64,000 nucleotides of DNA from Leucaena leucocephala (Eukaryota > Streptophyta > Magnoliopsida > Fabales > Fabaceae). Position numbers and translations under genes: made by a program. The notes under the pieces were generated by a model. It searched no databases. It was not told the origin of the DNA and was given only the letters and a program-made list of their open reading frames with translations. The DNA lies in assembly GCA_037074615.1 (NCBI GenBank), contig CM073538.1, positions 23,771,068 to 23,835,067 on the forward strand. Direction: 5' to 3'. Below are positions 48,598 through 59,192 of this stretch, one piece after another (position 1 is the stretch's first letter; every line of letters begins with the position of its first letter).

Positions 48598-50770
48598 ATT
48601 GATAGACGACAAGAAAACCCTAATTCAGCAATTTTGAAAAATCCATAGAAACTTTGAAAAGGCAAGAGAGAAGCGAAGCTCTAGCCCGCAGTTGAGTTCT
48701 GGGTTGCTGGAGAGGAGGAAGAGGAAGAACCAAACGAATAAACGATAGCCGATGACCACTATTCCTTAGTAAGAACGGCTTCCAATTGGGTACGCCCTTC
48801 GTTTTGTAGCTTGGCCTACTTGATATAAAATAAAATAAAATAAAATATTTTTTTATGGATTAAAAAATTTAATTTAATTATAATTAAATATAATATATTA
48901 AAATAAATTCATATTATTTACTCTTTAATTTATTTAAATTAGTTAATATATTTTTATATTATTTTTTCTAATTCTAATTATAAAAGTTAGTTAATATTTT
49001 TAAGTTAGTTAAAAAAGTTAAATAAATTAATTAATTATAATTAAATATATTCCCTCAATATAAATTCATATTATATATTCCTCAATCTACTCAAATTAAT
49101 CAACTTACTCTTATATTAATTAGTCTAATAATTATTATACTAATTATAATTAACTGATTCATTTGACTTTTTTAATCTAAAAAAAATTAACTAATTTTTA
49201 TATTAAGAATAAGAGGTAATCATATGAATATTACTAAACAAGAAATACCTTTTAAGGTTTTTTATGACCTGTTAAGTATTAAGTATTTTATATTAAAAGG
49301 ATAAGAGAATTAAGGGGTTGTTGTATAGTGTAACTCGAATATTTTAAAAATAAATAACAGTAATTGTTGACTTATAAATAACATAATCTTTTGTTTACCA
49401 AAAGAAAAATATGATGTTCTAGATGTTAATATTGATGCAAACCTGTTAATTGTACCCAAATTATTTGGTCTTAAAAATTTCACATTTCAAGCTTTGTTTG
49501 AAAAATGCAGTTAACAACTCAGCATTTCTCTTTTATTAGCTAATTGCCTCTACTTTTAAATTTATTTATTTAAAAGCGGTGATATATATCATGCAAATAT
49601 GTTGAGAAGGTGTATGAGAAAAAAAGCAAAATACTAAATGAAAAAAGTCTGAGTCATGATGCTAATTAAAAAATCGTGATTACAAAAAAGATCAACATAT
49701 CATCAACATATAGTATAAAATTTACAAATAATGCCTATTATTTATAAGTTGTAAGTTATGAATAATACAAACCATCTTAATCCCTTTGCTAAGTAAGAAA
49801 CCATAATCTAGCTACATAAGATACAATAGAGAAATTTGGAGGAAAAATAAAGATAGAAAATCAATATATCAATATAATTATCTAAAGTGTGTAGCAAAGA
49901 TTTAATTGGGTCCACCTAATCATCTATCACCATCCTAATCATCATCCCATTTAATTTTGATTAGTTCATATTTTTTGGTTAGTGATAATAGCTTTAATTC
50001 AACTGGTTGGAACTAGTAATTGCATTCATGAGTACGTTTAATTTAGTGGTTTAGTGTGATGAATTAAATATAAATTTAAATAGTTGTGCTAACTCTTGCA
50101 TTTTTCAATGGGTTTTAATTCTCAATTTAATGTCAATGAGATTCTATCTCCATTATTTTATCCTCCATCCTCTTCAAAGTCTGCAAGTTTTTTACATTTA
50201 GGATGTTCTGCTTATTGTTGCACTTATCAAGGAATTTATTTTTCAATTTTCATATTTATCATATTGCAGTTATCAGGAGATTTTATTTTTCAAATTTCAT
50301 ATTTATTATACTCAATCACAAAAATGCATATTTGATTATATCTTAATTGGATTATCTTATTTTAATGAACTTGAATATTAATAGATCTACTATGATTGGG
50401 GTATCTATAAAGGGATTTATTTTTAAATTCCATGTTTTTTGTACCCAGTTCTTATTAATATACCCTCTTCGAATCCTTGAGAGAAGACGTATCTGTCTAT
50501 CTTTCTCTAATGCTTTGATCTCTATGTATCCCAATCTCATTCAAGTCATCTATTTTAAGCATAGTGTGATGAAAAAGGCGGAGCTTTTCATTTCTCGCCT
50601 ACCCATCTCCTTCTCTCCTCCTTATCAACAACTCTCTGAATCTCTAGTAGTCATCTTTATCCATTTGTTTTTCTTGTAAGGGTGATTAAGTTTTCAATTT
50701 CTATTTAAACAGTGGTGAAATTCTTCCTCCTATGTTCTTACATTTTTATTCTTTCATTTTGTGTTTTGCC
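48598..50770. other. Intergenic region, no gene seen
   Basis: The first 180 bp are the CPP1 leader and promoter. About 48820-49200 is extremely AT-rich. Open frames between 50096 and 50679 consist of T-rich sequence with no recognisable domain. Confidence 0.5.
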
Positions 50771-51417
50771 AGAGATAACCACAGATTTGACAGTCATTGG
50801 CATATATATCGATTGCAATAGAAGATCCTTTCTCCAGGCCCCACGCCTGGAGTGAATGTGTAACCAACCTACATTACAGAACCAACACACTTCATCTACT
50901 TAGTTTCTTTCTTTATTTGAATCAAAGAAACAAAAATGCAACTGGCATTAAGGAACATGAAAAATTAGTATCAGTATTTCAAAGATATCAAATCTACAAA
51001 TAATTGGCATAAAGAGCAAACTTCTTCCAGCATACCAAACCTCTTCACGCAATTCCTTAGGAGTCATTTTGTGTAGAGGTAGATCATCATGTAGTTCGTC
51101 ATTGGCCACCCGGGTATGTTAATTGGCTTTCTCCAGAGGTAAACTCTTGTGGCACAGAAAATGATACATCTATCTCATCCAGTACAGTTCTCCAGTAAAC
51201 CTGAAACAATGCACAATGATGACAAAAAGTTCAGATTAAAAGAAAATTTAAAAAATCCTAACACAATCTAGAGATTGTCGTCGTGACCTCAGGGTTTGAG
51301 ACTGAAAATTTCTGGAAATCAGAAAAGCTTGTAATAGGATCCTTATATGATGAACCCAAAAACTCGTTCCCCCTCCTGTCCAGTAACTGTCCAACGTTTG
51401 TTAAAACAGCATTTGCC
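50771..51417 (-). pseudogene. Acyl-activating enzyme 17/18-like remnant
   Basis: Three blocks match the N-terminal half of plant peroxisomal acyl-activating enzymes AAE17/18 (AMP-forming ligase family). Block 1, 51288-51417: LTNVGQLLDRRGNEFLGSSY and KDPITSFSDFQKFSVSNPE, ending at a GT donor. Block 2, about 51005-51200: VYWRTVLDEIDVSFSVPQEF then LTYPGGQ, where TGA replaces the expected TGG. After an apparent deletion and change of frame it continues DDLPLHKMTPKELREEVW. Block 3, about 50771-50875: GLEKGSSIAID then, in another frame, MPMTVKSVVI. The first exon of the family and the entire C-terminal ligase region, including the AMP-binding core, are missing. This is a decayed fragment next to CAS. 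Confidence 0.78.
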
Positions 51418-52775
51418 CTGACAACACATAAAAGAGGGGAAGAAATAGGAAAAGCACATCAGAGACTTCTAATTCATAACATGTTATTGCACACATTCAA
51501 CAAAACAATTTACAGGTGACTTCGAAGAGAAATCATATTTAACAATCTAACTCCATTACTTTATAGTACATAATCTTAATTTCGTCACTTCTTCAGCTTT
51601 TATAAGCAACATAAATTGTACACAATTGAAGGGATTCAATCCAATCAACTGCACCCTTCCCGCTCCCCTCCTCCTAAGAGACAGGATGAAGTGACTTGTA
51701 TTTATACCAAGTTCTCGGAAGTGCATAGGGTCGGGTATCCAAATAATATTTAAATGTGTGTTTTTTGTTTCCTTTTATTTAATTAAAATGATGAAATTAA
51801 CGTTTTAAAATTATTAAAAAATAATTAATCTCTATTAAGCATTTAAACATATTCCAATATCATATGTATCTTGACCATATTGTTGCACTTAATTAGTCCT
51901 AACCGTTTTGTAAGGTATAATTTCTTATCTTATTTAAGAAAAATCAATTTCATTTTATTCTGAAACATCCCTCGTGTTGTAGGGTGCGTTAGCCGGAAAT
52001 AAAACTAATATATTATATTATCTGTGTAATACATAGAATTTTTAAATACTTGGTAATATTGTAAAATATATTTACACATGAAAATTATCAACGTTGGATA
52101 AGAACTAGCACAAGCCATCAACTGTTACATTATAGTTGTGGATCCCAATAGCTTATATAGTAGATGCATCCATGGTAACGAGTAGGTAGTACCTTTCGAG
52201 ATTTTGTGGATACGAAGGAGAGGGAATCAACCCTCCCTTCTCATATCACATTATTCATTAGCTTTAAAAGCTAAAGATATTGCAAGCATAGACGAGTGAT
52301 CTTCTCTAACCTCTTCATGCCCTGGCACAAAACATAATTTATATAATGTTATTCCGTACATTAAATTTATTTTTATGTTTTTTTTGTTAAGTGCACATTT
52401 TTAAATTCTTATTTTTTAATGTATTTTCAGAGAATCTCACGAAGTTCGGCAGCTTCACCAAATTAAAGCTCCCGATGTAAACATGCAGCTCACGCACAGC
52501 GGTAATGTTGCTTTTATTTCAGCAATGTCCATGAAGAGTTTTGATGCTTCATGATCCTAATAATCTTCTATTAGACGCACCCGCCACTGTGCCTGCAAGT
52601 TTTTTAATCTAGTCTAATGGCGGAGGCTGGCTTAAATTACTCGTGGTTGGATATTCCCTTCACCGGACTTGAGGAGAAGGGAAGAAAAATTGAGGATGGA
52701 TGGATGTTCATAAAAGAATAACGAAATCTATTCTCAGATATATAATGCGGAGGAGGAGCTGAAGCATGCACAAAT
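51418..52775. other. Spacer between the AAE remnant and CAS
   Basis: AT-rich, with no coding match to the missing first exon of the AAE gene and no other gene. The part next to 52775 should be the CAS 3' UTR. Confidence 0.5.
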
Positions 52776-54613
52776 CTATTCAGGAAGAAGTTTTCCGCTG
52801 GTCGTCCCAAAGCGGCTCACCGCGGCAGGGATCACTGTCGACGGTGACAGTACCTCTGCAAACGATAAATTGTATGAATCTGTTCCTAATCTACTCTGTA
52901 GCCACCCTTTGTTCCCAGAAAACCCATCCGCCACAATATAGCACTTCTTGAACCCCAGGCTCGTCAGCGTTCTTGCAACTATTTTTGCTGAGTCCGTGTA
53001 CCTACATGTTCCAACAAAACAAATCAAGCACCATACATACATGCATACATTGATCCATTTTCAATTTTTTCCCTCAGCATAAGGATATATAGAAACTCAC
53101 GAGTCCATGATCACAATGTTGGTGCCTTTGTTTACTTTCTTGAGATATGAAATCTTCAGAGCTGCTATTTCAGCTTCTACTTTCTTCGCATTTCTCACCA
53201 GCCCTCTCAGCTTACTCGGCAGTTCTTCTAATCTGAATTTCAGGCAACAATTAAGCGATACCAGGTGTATCCCGTAGTTAATTTAGTACAATTCCTTTGC
53301 AAGAACAAATGGTTCATTTACTGTATCACTTACGGTATGGCAATCATCTTGTTTTTGCCGTTAGAGGGAAGGCGAGGAATACCGGCCTTGTTCTTATCCT
53401 TCTCTGACCTAATATCAACCATAATGTAGTTCTGAGTACACAAAAGATCGAGGGTTTGAGCAGGAGTAAGCTCACCTGCACAGTAATAGAAGCAGAAGCA
53501 TTAGCCCCAAAAGAGAAATGCTATTTAACAGGCGTTTCTCTACAATAATGAAATGTTTATTGCTTTACCTTTGTAACCACGAAGGTTAAAAGAGACGAGA
53601 GACCAGATAGGAGGTAGCAGGAGATAAGCAATAAATATTGCTCCGGCTGTTCCGGCTATTACAGTAGGATCTGCAGAAGATATAGTTTCGACGGTTGTTG
53701 AAGCTATTGGCTTGGCGTCTTCAATAACCTTGCCTGTTTGTTGCGCGGCATCTGCTACGGTCTGAAATCATACGATATATCCCTCAGATGAAACAAAGAA
53801 TAAAATCACTCTAATAAAGGAAGTCACATCTATTCCAACGCCTAAGCGGTTCTAAGTCCTAAGGTAAGAAATTGGTTCATCACCATTTCCAATTTTCCAT
53901 ATCACAGTCAATAGTTCCAGTCCGGAGTCAACTGCTTAAGTAACTCAACTCATATATAATGACTTATATCCAGCAACCACAAACATCTTCAGCGACAGAG
54001 GAATCAAGATTGCGCAAATCCGAATCCCATTTCTTTTCAGATAGAAAATTGAGGCGAACGAGGAGAGAAGTAAACCTTGGCGGCAGAGAGAACAGGTTGA
54101 GTATCAAGACCGGAGCTTTGAAGTGCCTGTTGAGCCGTTTTGGAAGCCTCGGAGATGGCCGGGGAAGCAACTTCGAAAGCCTCCTGTGCCGCCTGGCGGA
54201 CAACGGGTAAGGCGGAGTCAAGGGTAGGCTTCAGAGCATCGGCGAGAGCTTGAAGAAGGCTCTGGCTGGTTAGGAAGAAACCTGAACCCGCCTCCTGAAC
54301 TTGATCGATGGTTTGCTCCACCTAAAAGATGAGAGAGACGTAAGATAGAAGAAAAGGAAAAGATGTGAGGGATATTAGTAAAATGAGAGTAAGAGGGATT
54401 TACTTGGGTGAGAGAAGAGACAATCTGGTCCTTGGAGATGGAGACAGCCTTGGCGTCAGAGGGAAGAGGGAAGAGAGCCAGAAGAGAGATGGTGGTGGAG
54501 GTGGGGAGGGAAATAGAGAGAGAGGGACGTCGGAGAGAGGAGAGTGAGGGAGGCGAAGTGGGAGTGGGTGTGCGAGCAGAGGGCATGTCCAAGCTCAGCT
54601 TCGCCATCACCAT
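52776..54613 (-). CDS. CAS: Calcium-sensing receptor CAS, chloroplastic
   Basis: Thylakoid membrane protein needed for extracellular-calcium-induced stomatal closure and calcium signalling, and a target of STN8 kinase. Six exons: 54404-54613, 54076-54321, 53569-53761, 53334-53475, 53101-53232 and 52776-53001. They join in phase to 382 residues, close to the Arabidopsis length. The order is a Ser/Pro-rich transit peptide (about 1-55), then VSISKDQIVSSLTQ and a helical acidic lumenal or stromal region (71-180). A single membrane segment runs at about 184-205 (VIAGTAGAIFIAYLLLPPIW). A rhodanese-like domain follows (ELTPAQTLDLL, YIMVDIRSEKDKNKAGIPRL, NIVIMDSYTDSAK, ADGFSGNKGWLQSRLGTDSY). The C-terminus has SRFGTTSGKLLPE. 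I start at MVMAKLSL; MAKLSL two codons later is an alternative. No lesions. Confidence 0.95.
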
Positions 54614-55302
54614 TGCCAAGGAGTGGGAGCAACAAGAGGGAAGGAGGCTTCTGAAAGAACAAAGGAGTCGATGGGAGATGTGGGGCCAAAATATGCAGAA
54701 TCCAAAAAGATCTGCTGATTGGCGCATGCTGTCCTTGACCCCACGTGGCATCTTTTTCTTGGCCTTCCCATTTCCCACCCCTAATTTCTCGCTCTTATCC
54801 TTCACCTCACACCATACAACATCTGATTTAATCAAAATATAAAAAAGTAAACAAAGGCAACAAGGAAACAACAGATCGCACTCTCATACCAAATACAAAG
54901 GCAGATGGATTTCATGTTAACAGTTTTTTTTTCTACACAAATTTTTAGAAAATATAGAGAAATTTTATTTTCTCTTATAAGATATTAATATAGACAAAAA
55001 GAGCTATTAATTATTTCTTAAATATAAATTTAAATATTTAAAAATTAAAAATATGTGACGACTAAAAAGATCCTTGTGAGAATTAAAAAAAGGATAACAT
55101 GTGTAGCCCAACAGCCCAATGATAATCCTCAGATAAATGTCGTAGGAAGCCCAGCTCAACAAGTGGGGTTGGTGCCCAAACATCCTTTTTCCTTTTACCC
55201 ATAAAACTTAACCCTTTGACTCTAGTTGTGTGGTGGAGGTCTTTTCTGAATTACGTTTCTTGTTTCTGCAGATGCAACCACAGACAAAGAGTAGACGTAG
55301 CT

Positions 55303-55335
<33 letters not shown>

Positions 55336-57576
55336 CAGTGTTGTTATGAGAAATCATAACAGTGCTCACAAAAGAAAAAAAAAGGGTAGGTTTAGATTGA
55401 AGCCTAATAACGACCCTAATATTTTGTCCCAATAGACATCCTTTCTGGCGTCTATACGCACATTATATATTTATAATTAGTTTGTATATCTTGTCTGTTT
55501 TTATGTAATTAAAGCTTGATCACGTTATTCGTCATCAGCCTCAACATTCCATCATCTCTCTTCACCATACGCCAGTTTGTGCCCCACGCCTCTCTTATCC
55601 AAGGTATGAAACATGACACAGGATAAAAACATTTAGATCACTGCTAAAGATACATATATTTTTAACTTAGTTAACCTAAAATTCTCACTTATGAATAATT
55701 AAGAGCATCTCTTAAGAGAAATTTAACAAAACCAAGGATACCTATAAAAACAAATGATTGAGAATATATAGTAACTAATTAGTTGGAAAGGATCTACCAT
55801 TTATCTTCAATATATATCCTCGGGAGACTAGACAGTACGCTCCTTGTGCCAAAACAAAGTAGAATAATATAAGGAGGAGACTATAAACATATGATTCTTC
55901 TGAAGAATTTGCAGTGGACCAGAATTGAACGGTATTTTCAATGTAGGAGAAGAGGAATAAAGAGCATACTTTGAGCCTGAGGAACTAACAAGGACGACAG
56001 AGTCACCCATTACGTGACAAAAACCCACGATTATGTTTTCATTTTATTTTTTTTAATAATGAATATGAAGTTAAAAGAAACATGTGGATTCTGTTCGTTT
56101 TCAGGCTTTTGAGGTGTGAGTTTTGTTTGCTGACTGTTGGAATTATGCTATACGAGTTGTACTGGCCAAGCAAAGAGACTGGGTTTTCAAATATATTAAT
56201 CGTAACAATAAAAGAAGCTTATTCCCTTCCCTTTGGACTTATCTTCAGCTACTTGAACCATGGCTGATCGATCATCACCTTCTTCTAATTGGGGTCAAAA
56301 GTATCATCTCGCCCTGCTGCTTTGTTTATGCATATATATATATGCACTTCCCCTCACTACTTAATAAGCTAATTATATCAAAATCCTTCCTAAGTAAGTT
56401 CGTGTACATGAAGTCAATATATATGCATGCTAACTGACAGGCCTATTCTTCTGTTACTTTATGGGATACTTGGATTAATAACAATGGAATAAAAGAAAAA
56501 CAAAAGGAAGCAATGATTTTGGTTTTAATCTCTAAATTAGGCCCTCTCTTTCTTCAATCTAAGCATATTTTTAAATGTTTTGTTTCCTATCATGGAGAAC
56601 TACCTAAACTTTACATACCGCTCAACTTCTCCGGTACTCACGTTTGGGTTTTAATTTTTCAGTTGTTCAGATCAAAATAGGAGGTTCATTTTTCTTTTAG
56701 TTTTAGAATTTCAATCATGACCAATTTTGAAGTTGGTGTTATTACACATACTTAAAAGCAAAGAAAAATGTCAAATTCAAAAAACAATTAGTTTATGTAT
56801 GGATGAACACACAGGGAAGAGGAGTTGAGAAATAAACCAGCTCATGTAAATTGCGCCTAAACTTTCAAGTTTCATTTTAGTGGTGATCATGACTGTTACA
56901 TTGCAACTTAGCAATTCTTGATTTTTTGCCCCCTCTGAGAAGCACTATGAGAAAAAGTTCTTAACTGCACCATCCTATCTGGGGACGTGGATCTTTAAAA
57001 TTATTCTGTAAGAGATTTAGTTTCAGACGAATTAGGAACTTAATTATTCTGGGTTGTAACGTCCAACAAATCAAAGTAAATCTGTAGAGTTATTGTTGAA
57101 ACTATTAGGTTGGTGAAAAGTATTGTAATGATTTCCCAATCATCCATATACGATACTTGTACTTACCTGTTAAAATAGTTTAATCTGCCAATTTTGTCAC
57201 TAGTAATGTTGTCTTCAACTCAGAAGTAAATCACAAATTAAAAGCAGCTCTAGTATTTATATCAACGTCTCTATGTCTATTGAACTTTTCTAAAACTAGT
57301 GCAAAGGTCTTTTTGGAAATATAATTTTCTATCAATCTGATAAGATTCTAATAATCTCTCCTCTTCAGTTACAAAAAGAAATCATCTTTCCTCTGATTAA
57401 TTTTTTAAAATTTTACTAGTAAATAATTAAAAGAAGGGAAACCAAAACTGACAAAAACAACATGCTATTACCTCCTCATCAATATCTCTCATTATTACAA
57501 TCAAAAGTCTTCTGTTATCAGTTATCATCTAGCTCTTTTCTTCTATGCTAAAAAACAAACCCTTGCTCCAACCCCC
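54614..57576. other. Divergent intergenic region between CAS and the ERF gene
   Basis: Both flanking genes point outwards, so it holds two promoters. It has a (TA)n microsatellite at about 55305-55335. No gene; the open frames near 56082-56437 have no recognisable content. Confidence 0.5.
55305..55335. repeat. (TA)n microsatellite
   Basis: About fifteen uninterrupted TA units. Confidence 0.93.
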
Positions 57577-58266
57577 ATGGAAAACCTAGAGATCTCATCA
57601 GAATGTCCACTTTCTTCTCAAGGCTCAAACAAAAGCCCATCTTTAATGCCTCGTGAATCAGTTAATAAGCCCTATGTGAGCACAGAGAGGAGGATAACGA
57701 AGGTTCCAAGTAGAACAGTCAGGAGGGTAAATCAGATAAAGTACCTCGGGGTGAGACAACGGCCTTCAGGAAGGTGGGTCGCTGAGATCAAGGACTCCTC
57801 ACAGAAGCTGAGGCTTTGGCTGGGAACTTTTGACAGAGCAGAAGATGCTGCTATGGCTTATGATTGTGCTGCCAGGCTTCTAAGAGGAAGAAATGCCAAG
57901 ACAAACTTCCAGTGCCCTTCAGGGATGATCTCCAACTCACACGAGGCTATTTGCAGCTTTTTGCATAAAAATCCGAGGGCCTACCAGATTCTGAAGCATG
58001 CAATCATGAAAAACCATCATGCAGTTCTTTCCTCCACGGCCATGTCTTGGAAGAACCAGATCAGTAGTATGACGAGAGACGGATTCGACGCGCTTGTTGA
58101 AGAAACCATAGTTTGCTGTTCCACTAGTTCTGAAGAAGGTTCTTCATCTTCTGGGTACTGTGGGGTGTCATTTGGGAGTTCTAAGGTTTATTCTTCTGTT
58201 GTTGTGGCTCCTTCTTTCAGTGCCTCATTTTGTGAGAAAGATGATGGTCAGGAAGAAACCCCTTAA
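57577..58266 (+). CDS. AP2/ERF-domain transcription factor
   Basis: Single-exon gene for 229 residues with one AP2/ERF domain at about 55-111: KYLGVRQRPSGRWVAEIKD, KLRLWLGTFDRAEDAAMAYD and CAARLLRGRNAKTNF. It shows the WLG motif and the AYD element. The GVRQRPSGRWVAEIKD form is that of the RAP2.11/ERN-like side of the family rather than of DREB proteins. A basic stretch (TERRITKVPSRTVRRVNQIK) just before the domain could serve as nuclear signal. After the domain SHEAICSFLHKNPRAYQILK is a probable conserved helix, followed by a Ser-rich tail and an acidic end (EKDDGQEETP), possibly an activation region. Expected role: nuclear regulator binding GCC-box-like sites. Subgroup and targets are uncertain. 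The last 64 bp of the gene recur just downstream. Confidence 0.92.
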   Translation: MENLEISSECPLSSQGSNKSPSLMPRESVNKPYVSTERRITKVPSRTVRRVNQIKYLGVRQRPSGRWVAEIKDSSQKLRLWLGTFDRAEDAAMAYDCAARLLRGRNAKTNFQCPSGMISNSHEAICSFLHKNPRAYQILKHAIMKNHHAVLSSTAMSWKNQISSMTRDGFDALVEETIVCCSTSSEEGSSSSGYCGVSFGSSKVYSSVVVAPSFSASFCEKDDGQEETP

Positions 58267-58347
58267 TTAATTAAGAACCTGAGTCGCGTCTTAATGTAGC
58301 TTTTTGCCATATTATATATTCCCCCTCAACGCTATCTTGTGTGTGCT

Positions 58348-58412
58348 GTTGTAGCTTCTGCGCTTTCAGCGCCTCATTTTGTCAAACAGACGATGTTCAT
58401 GAAGAAACCCCA
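58348..58412 (+). pseudogene. Partial duplicate of the ERF gene's 3' end
   Basis: GTTGTAGCTTCTGCGCTTTC and onwards matches 58199-58262 of the ERF coding region along about 64 bp. It keeps TTTCAGYGCCTCATTTTGT and GAAGAAACCCC with scattered changes. It begins about 80 bp after the ERF stop codon. It has no AP2 domain or start, so it is a fragment only. Confidence 0.8.
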
Positions 58413-58781
58413 CAAGAAGCCTTAGTCGTAAAGATCTCTCGCTCTAATTTTGGGTTTTATGGTAATTAAGGTTTTGCCATGTTATATATAATATATATAC
58501 CACCTCCTTTCCTTAGCTTGATATTAATCTGTACATAATCAAAATGATTTTCTTACCAGCCATTTGGAGATTTTTCTGTATCGTATTCTTATTTTGAGTT
58601 GAGGTTGAGGAGAAGGGTGGGAGAATGAATGGGTCATCAAATTAAAATAAAACGAGAATGAAGGAGCGTAAAAATAAAAGGGCCAACGCCTTGGTCATGC
58701 GCAGAGTGAAATTCACAGGGTGCAATTTGTGGCACTCTCTCAAACTACATGCATTGCTCTCAAATCTAGTGCCCGTTTGTA

Positions 58782-59192
58782 AGGAAAACAGTTAATAAAT
58801 ATTTTTAAAATATTTTTAACTTAAATTTTAATTTATTTTTTTAAATAAATAATTATGTTTATTTAAAAAGATTTTTAGACCAAAATTTAAAATTAAAATT
58901 TTAAATAAGCTATTGATACTAGTTTTTATAATAATAAAAAAATTTATAAAATATCAAATTACTATTTTATCTTTATTTTTTTATACACTCTCTCTTCTAT
59001 CTTGTCTCTCCTCTTTACTCTCTTATTTTTAATAAAAGCATATCATTTCTAATAATTTTTTAATTATAATTTTTTTAATAATAATTATCTAAATATTTAT
59101 TTATTCATAATTTTTTTTATAAATTTTTATTCAAAAACTCTTTTTTTAAAACTGTTTAAAACACTTTCTAAACTCTTTTACAAACACGCCCC
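58782..59192. repeat. AT-rich MITE-like repeat, copy 2
   Basis: Ends read GTGCCCGTTTGTAA on the left and TTACAAACACGCCCC on the right, which are inverted repeats of each other apart from two or three bases. The interior is non-coding and AT-rich, with a block of CTCTCTCT-type sequence in the middle, and is collinear with 29790-30240. I see no clear target duplication. Confidence 0.6.

Noticed and set aside
54408..54842. 144-codon plus-strand frame opposite CAS exon 1
   Set aside because: It is the complement of the low-complexity Ser/Pro transit-peptide region of CAS and has no homology of its own.
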